Shown: positions 13,450-16,362 of the stretch, one piece after another | Layout: every line of letters begins with the position of its first letter | Position numbering within the stretch: position 1 is the stretch's first letter | Program-made: the position numbers and the translations under genes | Assembly (NCBI GenBank): GCA_002433465.1 | Contig: DJIE01000039.1 | Span: 1-16,362 of the forward strand | Length of the DNA stretch: 16,362 bases | From: Salinisphaera sp. UBA6602 | Lineage (GTDB): Bacteria; Pseudomonadota; Gammaproteobacteria; Nevskiales; Salinisphaeraceae | Direction: 5' to 3' | The notes under the pieces: generated by a model | What the model saw: the letters and a program-made list of their open reading frames with translations, nothing else | What the model was told of the DNA's origin: nothing | The model's database searches: none

Positions 13450-15353
13450 GTGCGGCGGCAGGCGCCGCGCTATTCTCTGACGACGACGCGCTCTCGCGGG
13501 CGCTGCCCGGCTATGCGGCCCGTGCCGGTCAGGCCGAGATGGCCAGCGCGGTGGCCCGTGCCATCGACGCTGGCGAACGGCTGGTGGTGGAAGCCGGCAC
13601 CGGCACCGGCAAGACCCTGGCCTATCTGCTGCCCGCGCTCGCCTCGCAGCGAAAGATCATCGTCTCGACCGCCACGCGCTACCTGCAAAGCCAGCTCGAC
13701 GACAAGGACGTGCCGCTGGCGCAGACGGTGCTCGGGCGTTCGGTACATGCCACCGTGCTCAAGGGCCGGGCCAACTATCTTTGCCTGCACCGGCTCAATC
13801 TCACCGAGGCCAGCGGGGATCTCTATCTCGCGCCCAAGATTCGTGCGGTACGCGACTGGGCAGCCCGGACCACCACCGGCGATCTGGGCGAGTTCGGCGA
13901 CCTGGGCGACGGCGATGCGCTCTGGCCGCGTATCACCTCCACGACCGACAACTGCCTGGGCCAGGAATGCCCCTTGTTCGATCAGTGCTGGGTGGTGCAT
14001 GCCCGCCGCGAGGCCCAGGCGGCGGATCTGGTCATCGTCAATCACTACCTGCTGTTTGCCGATCTGACCCTGCGCGAATCCGGCTTTGGCGAGGTGCTGC
14101 CGGGCGCGGATGCGATCGTGCTCGACGAGGCCCACCGGCTGCCCGATATCGCCGGACGCTTTTTCGGCCAGGCGCTTTCCGCGCGCCAGCTGAAAGATCT
14201 GGTGCGCGATGGTCTGGCCGAGCTGGATACGCTCGGCGGCGACATGCCCGCGCTGAAAGCCAAGCTCAAGGACGTCGGCAACGCCGAACGCCGTTTTGCC
14301 GATGCGTTGGGCGATGCGCCGGGCAATCGCAGCTGGGAGGAGCTGGAAACCGACGCACGCCGCGGCGCACGCGATGAGCTGGCCGCGGCGCTGCTCGCGC
14401 TTAAGACCGGCCTGGAGCCGGTGGCCAGCCGCAGCGACCGCATGAAGGCTTTGTCGCGGCGCTGTGGCGAGCTCGAAGCCGCCCTGACCACCGTGAGCGC
14501 GAGCGACGCCGACCGGATCAGCTGGCTGGAAAAACGCGGCACGGCCTGGATCTGGCACAGCACGCCGTTGGATGTGGCCACGCCGTTCTCGCGCGCCATC
14601 GAAGCCTATCCCGGCGCCTGGATATTCACTTCGGCCACCCTGGCGGTCAAGAACGACCTGGACTACTTCTGTCGCCGACTCGGGCTCGCCGACGTTACCC
14701 AGCAGGTGCTGCCCAGCCCGTTCGACTACGAACGCAACGCCATGCTGTATGCGCCCCAGGCCATGCCGGCGCCGAACACGCCGGACTTCGACGACGCGCT
14801 GGTATCCCAGGCGCTGGCGCTTATCGAAGCGTCCGGCGGCGGTACCTTCCTGCTGTGTACCAGCTACCGGGCGGTGGCCCGCTACGGCGAGGCCTTGGCC
14901 GCGGCCGGCATCGATGTGCTCATGCAGGGCAGTGCGCCGCGGGCCACGCTATTGGCGGAGTTTCGCAACGACGACGGGGCGGTACTGGTCGCGACCAGCA
15001 GTTTCTGGGAAGGCGTGGACGTACGCGGTCAGGCCCTGCGGCTGGTGATCATCGACCGCCTGCCGTTCGCCTCGCCGGCCGACCCGGTGCTGGCGGCACG
15101 GTTTACCGCGATGAAGGAGGCCGGAGAGAACCCGTTCATGGACTACCAACTGCCCCAGGCCATCATCACCCTCAAGCAGGGCGTGGGCCGCCTGATTCGC
15201 GACGCCGCCGACCGCGGCGTACTGGCCATCTGCGACCCGCGGCTGTTCACGGCGCGCTACGGCGGCGCGATTCGGGCCAGCCTGCCGCCCATGCCCATCA
15301 CCCGCGATCAGGCCGTGGCCTGCGAATTTCTCGATTCTCTGGCGCCGGCATGA
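13446..15353 (+). CDS. yoaA: ATP-dependent DNA helicase YoaA (DinG/XPD-like, Fe-S)
   Basis: This is a superfamily 2 helicase of the XPD/DinG type. In E. coli, YoaA works with the polymerase III chi subunit HolC in repair of stalled forks. The length of 635 residues fits YoaA better than DinG, which is about 80 residues longer. Visible motifs are Walker A AGTGTGKT (50-57), four probable Fe-S cysteines (113, 170, 175, 181) between motifs I and II, the DEAH box (227-230), TSATL (395-399), SSFWEGVDVRG (518-528) and motif VI QGVGRLIR (578-585). The start ATG overlaps the preceding stop (ATGA) and lacks a clear ribosome site, so coupling with the lipoprotein gene is likely. The tsaB gene follows, also overlapping, as yoaA and tsaB (yeaZ) are neighbours in E. 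coli too. Confidence 0.92.
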   Translation: MSAAAGAALFSDDDALSRALPGYAARAGQAEMASAVARAIDAGERLVVEAGTGTGKTLAYLLPALASQRKIIVSTATRYLQSQLDDKDVPLAQTVLGRSVHATVLKGRANYLCLHRLNLTEASGDLYLAPKIRAVRDWAARTTTGDLGEFGDLGDGDALWPRITSTTDNCLGQECPLFDQCWVVHARREAQAADLVIVNHYLLFADLTLRESGFGEVLPGADAIVLDEAHRLPDIAGRFFGQALSARQLKDLVRDGLAELDTLGGDMPALKAKLKDVGNAERRFADALGDAPGNRSWEELETDARRGARDELAAALLALKTGLEPVASRSDRMKALSRRCGELEAALTTVSASDADRISWLEKRGTAWIWHSTPLDVATPFSRAIEAYPGAWIFTSATLAVKNDLDYFCRRLGLADVTQQVLPSPFDYERNAMLYAPQAMPAPNTPDFDDALVSQALALIEASGGGTFLLCTSYRAVARYGEALAAAGIDVLMQGSAPRATLLAEFRNDDGAVLVATSSFWEGVDVRGQALRLVIIDRLPFASPADPVLAARFTAMKEAGENPFMDYQLPQAIITLKQGVGRLIRDAADRGVLAICDPRLFTARYGGAIRASLPPMPITRDQAVACEFLDSLAPA

Positions 15354-16039
15354 AGATACTCGCCCTGGATGCCTCGACCGAGGCGTTGTCGGTTGCCGTC
15401 GTGGACGTCGAGCGCGACTACGAGCTCGAACACTTCGAGATCGCCCCGCAGGCCCATGCACGCCGTCTGTTGCCGCTGGCGCGGGAGCTGCTGGAGCGCG
15501 CCGATCTCGAGCTGGCCGATCTCGACGGCCTGGCGTTCGGACGTGGGCCGGGTGCGTTCACCGGTCTGCGGATTGCCGCCGGGCTCATTCAGGGTCTGGC
15601 CGCGGGCATTGATCGGCCGGTGGTGCCGGTGTCTACCCTCGCGGCGCTGGCCGCGCGCTGCCTGCATCAAGACGCGCGTGTTGAACGCATCCGCGTGGTT
15701 CAGGATGCGCGCATGGGCGAAATCTATAGCGCCGACTACCAGCGAGGGCAGGGCGCCGCCCCGGAACCGCTGGGTATCGAACGGGTCATGCGCCCGGAAC
15801 AGCTCGACGCCGACACGGCCAACGAATACACCCGGGCCGGCAACGGCTGGCACGTCGTCGCCGGCGAGCGCGGCGTCGCGCCCGAGACGCTGGAACCCGT
15901 TGAACAGTGGCCGCATGCTCTCGATATCGCACGCCTGGCCATACCGACGTTGCGCGCTGGTGAAGGTCTGCCCGCCGCGCAGGCGCTGCCGGTCTACGTG
16001 CGCGACGATGTCGCCCGCAAGCCCGGCGGGCTGCGCTGA
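15350..16039 (+). CDS. tsaB: tRNA t6A biosynthesis protein TsaB
   Basis: TsaB is the cytoplasmic partner of TsaD and TsaE in making the essential t6A modification at position 37 of tRNAs that read ANN codons. The 229-residue length is normal. It opens with MKILALDASTEALSVAV, the actin-like ATPase fold start, and has the family segment AFGRGPGAFTGLRIAAGLIQGLA (residues about 62-84), followed by VPVSTLAALA. The ATG at 15350 is chosen because this motif begins there and it overlaps the yoaA stop by four bases (ATGA); the same frame stays open far upstream inside yoaA, where it is only a shadow. Like most gammaproteobacterial TsaB, it appears to lack its own ATP chemistry, which TsaD supplies; that is family knowledge. 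Confidence 0.96.
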   Translation: MKILALDASTEALSVAVVDVERDYELEHFEIAPQAHARRLLPLARELLERADLELADLDGLAFGRGPGAFTGLRIAAGLIQGLAAGIDRPVVPVSTLAALAARCLHQDARVERIRVVQDARMGEIYSADYQRGQGAAPEPLGIERVMRPEQLDADTANEYTRAGNGWHVVAGERGVAPETLEPVEQWPHALDIARLAIPTLRAGEGLPAAQALPVYVRDDVARKPGGLR

Positions 16040-16084
16040 GCGCGGTCGACAATTAACGACGACAAGAAGCAACCGGAGGACGAC

Positions 16085-16362
16085 ATGCTTTACCGCCTGG
16101 ACGACATCACCCCACAAACGCCGGATGCCGGACAGTTCTTCGTGGCCGACAACGCCACCGTGCTCGGCAATGTGAAGCTCGAAGTCGATGCCAGTATCTG
16201 GTTCAACGCCGTGCTGCGCGGCGACCAGGAGCTGATCACGATCGGGCGCGGCAGCAATATTCAGGACGGCTGCGTGCTGCATACCGACCCCGGCTTTCCT
16301 TTGACCGTGGGCGCGGACTGTACCGTGGGCCATCAGGCGATGCTGCACGGCTGCACCATCGG
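16085..16362 (+). CDS. Gamma-class carbonic anhydrase-like protein (partial, 3' end cut)
   Basis: The first 92 codons of a left-handed beta-helix protein of the gamma carbonic anhydrase/YrdA family are present; the window ends before the stop. GGAGG (16076-16080) lies 4 nt before the ATG. Hexapeptide-repeat rhythm is clear in ATVLGNVKLEVDASIWFNAV, and the family sequence VLRGDQELITIGRGSNIQDG follows. The three histidines expected to bind zinc between subunits of the trimer are present at 66 (VLHTD), 83 (VGHQA) and 88 (LHGC). Family members can hydrate CO2, but many such proteins have shown no activity, so the role is open. It starts 45 bp after tsaB and may be in the same transcript. Confidence 0.9.
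   Translation, partial: MLYRLDDITPQTPDAGQFFVADNATVLGNVKLEVDASIWFNAVLRGDQELITIGRGSNIQDGCVLHTDPGFPLTVGADCTVGHQAMLHGCTI

Noticed and set aside
14855..15349. Upstream extension of the tsaB frame within yoaA
   Set aside because: It is a shadow frame of yoaA; the TsaB fold begins at 15350.

Overview
The window looks like chromosomal DNA of a GC-rich gammaproteobacterium. The gene order mrcB / TPR lipoprotein / yoaA / tsaB and the Pho genes are of gammaproteobacterial character. The secreted porin and lipoprotein are strongly acidic, which would suit a marine or salt-adapted organism such as Salinisphaera or a relative. That genus guess is an impression from composition and gene content; no search was run. 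All real genes read on the + strand. I see no insertion sequence, phage gene, CRISPR array, tRNA or rRNA.

Region 1 (1-310) holds no gene I can support. Region 2 (311-10282) is a phosphate-starvation island: sensor kinase phoR; a phosphate-selective-type porin behind two tandem PHO boxes; a strong intrinsic terminator; a large secreted lipoprotein of the choice-of-anchor I type; then, behind another PHO box, pstS-pstC-pstA-pstB-phoU. The parts form one pathway. The porin would admit phosphate or polyphosphate through the outer membrane. The lipoprotein may act on a phosphorus source at the cell surface, which is only an inference. PstS captures periplasmic phosphate, PstC/PstA/PstB import it, and PhoU with PhoR reports sufficiency to PhoB. 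PhoB itself is not in the window, but its predicted sites are.

Region 3 (10283-16039) is a housekeeping block: mrcB (class A penicillin-binding protein PBP1b), a TPR lipoprotein resembling the PBP1b activator LpoP, the Fe-S helicase yoaA and the tRNA t6A gene tsaB. The last three overlap by four bases at each junction (ATGA), so they are probably translationally coupled. Region 4 (16085 to the end) is the first 92 codons of a gamma-class carbonic anhydrase-like protein cut by the window edge.

No undescribed multi-gene system is evident. The points most worth a second look are the tandem PHO boxes with exact 11-bp phasing, the uncharacterised lipoprotein between two Pho-controlled units, the terminator ahead of it, the non-enteric subtype of the Pst proteins, and the mrcB/LpoP-like pairing.
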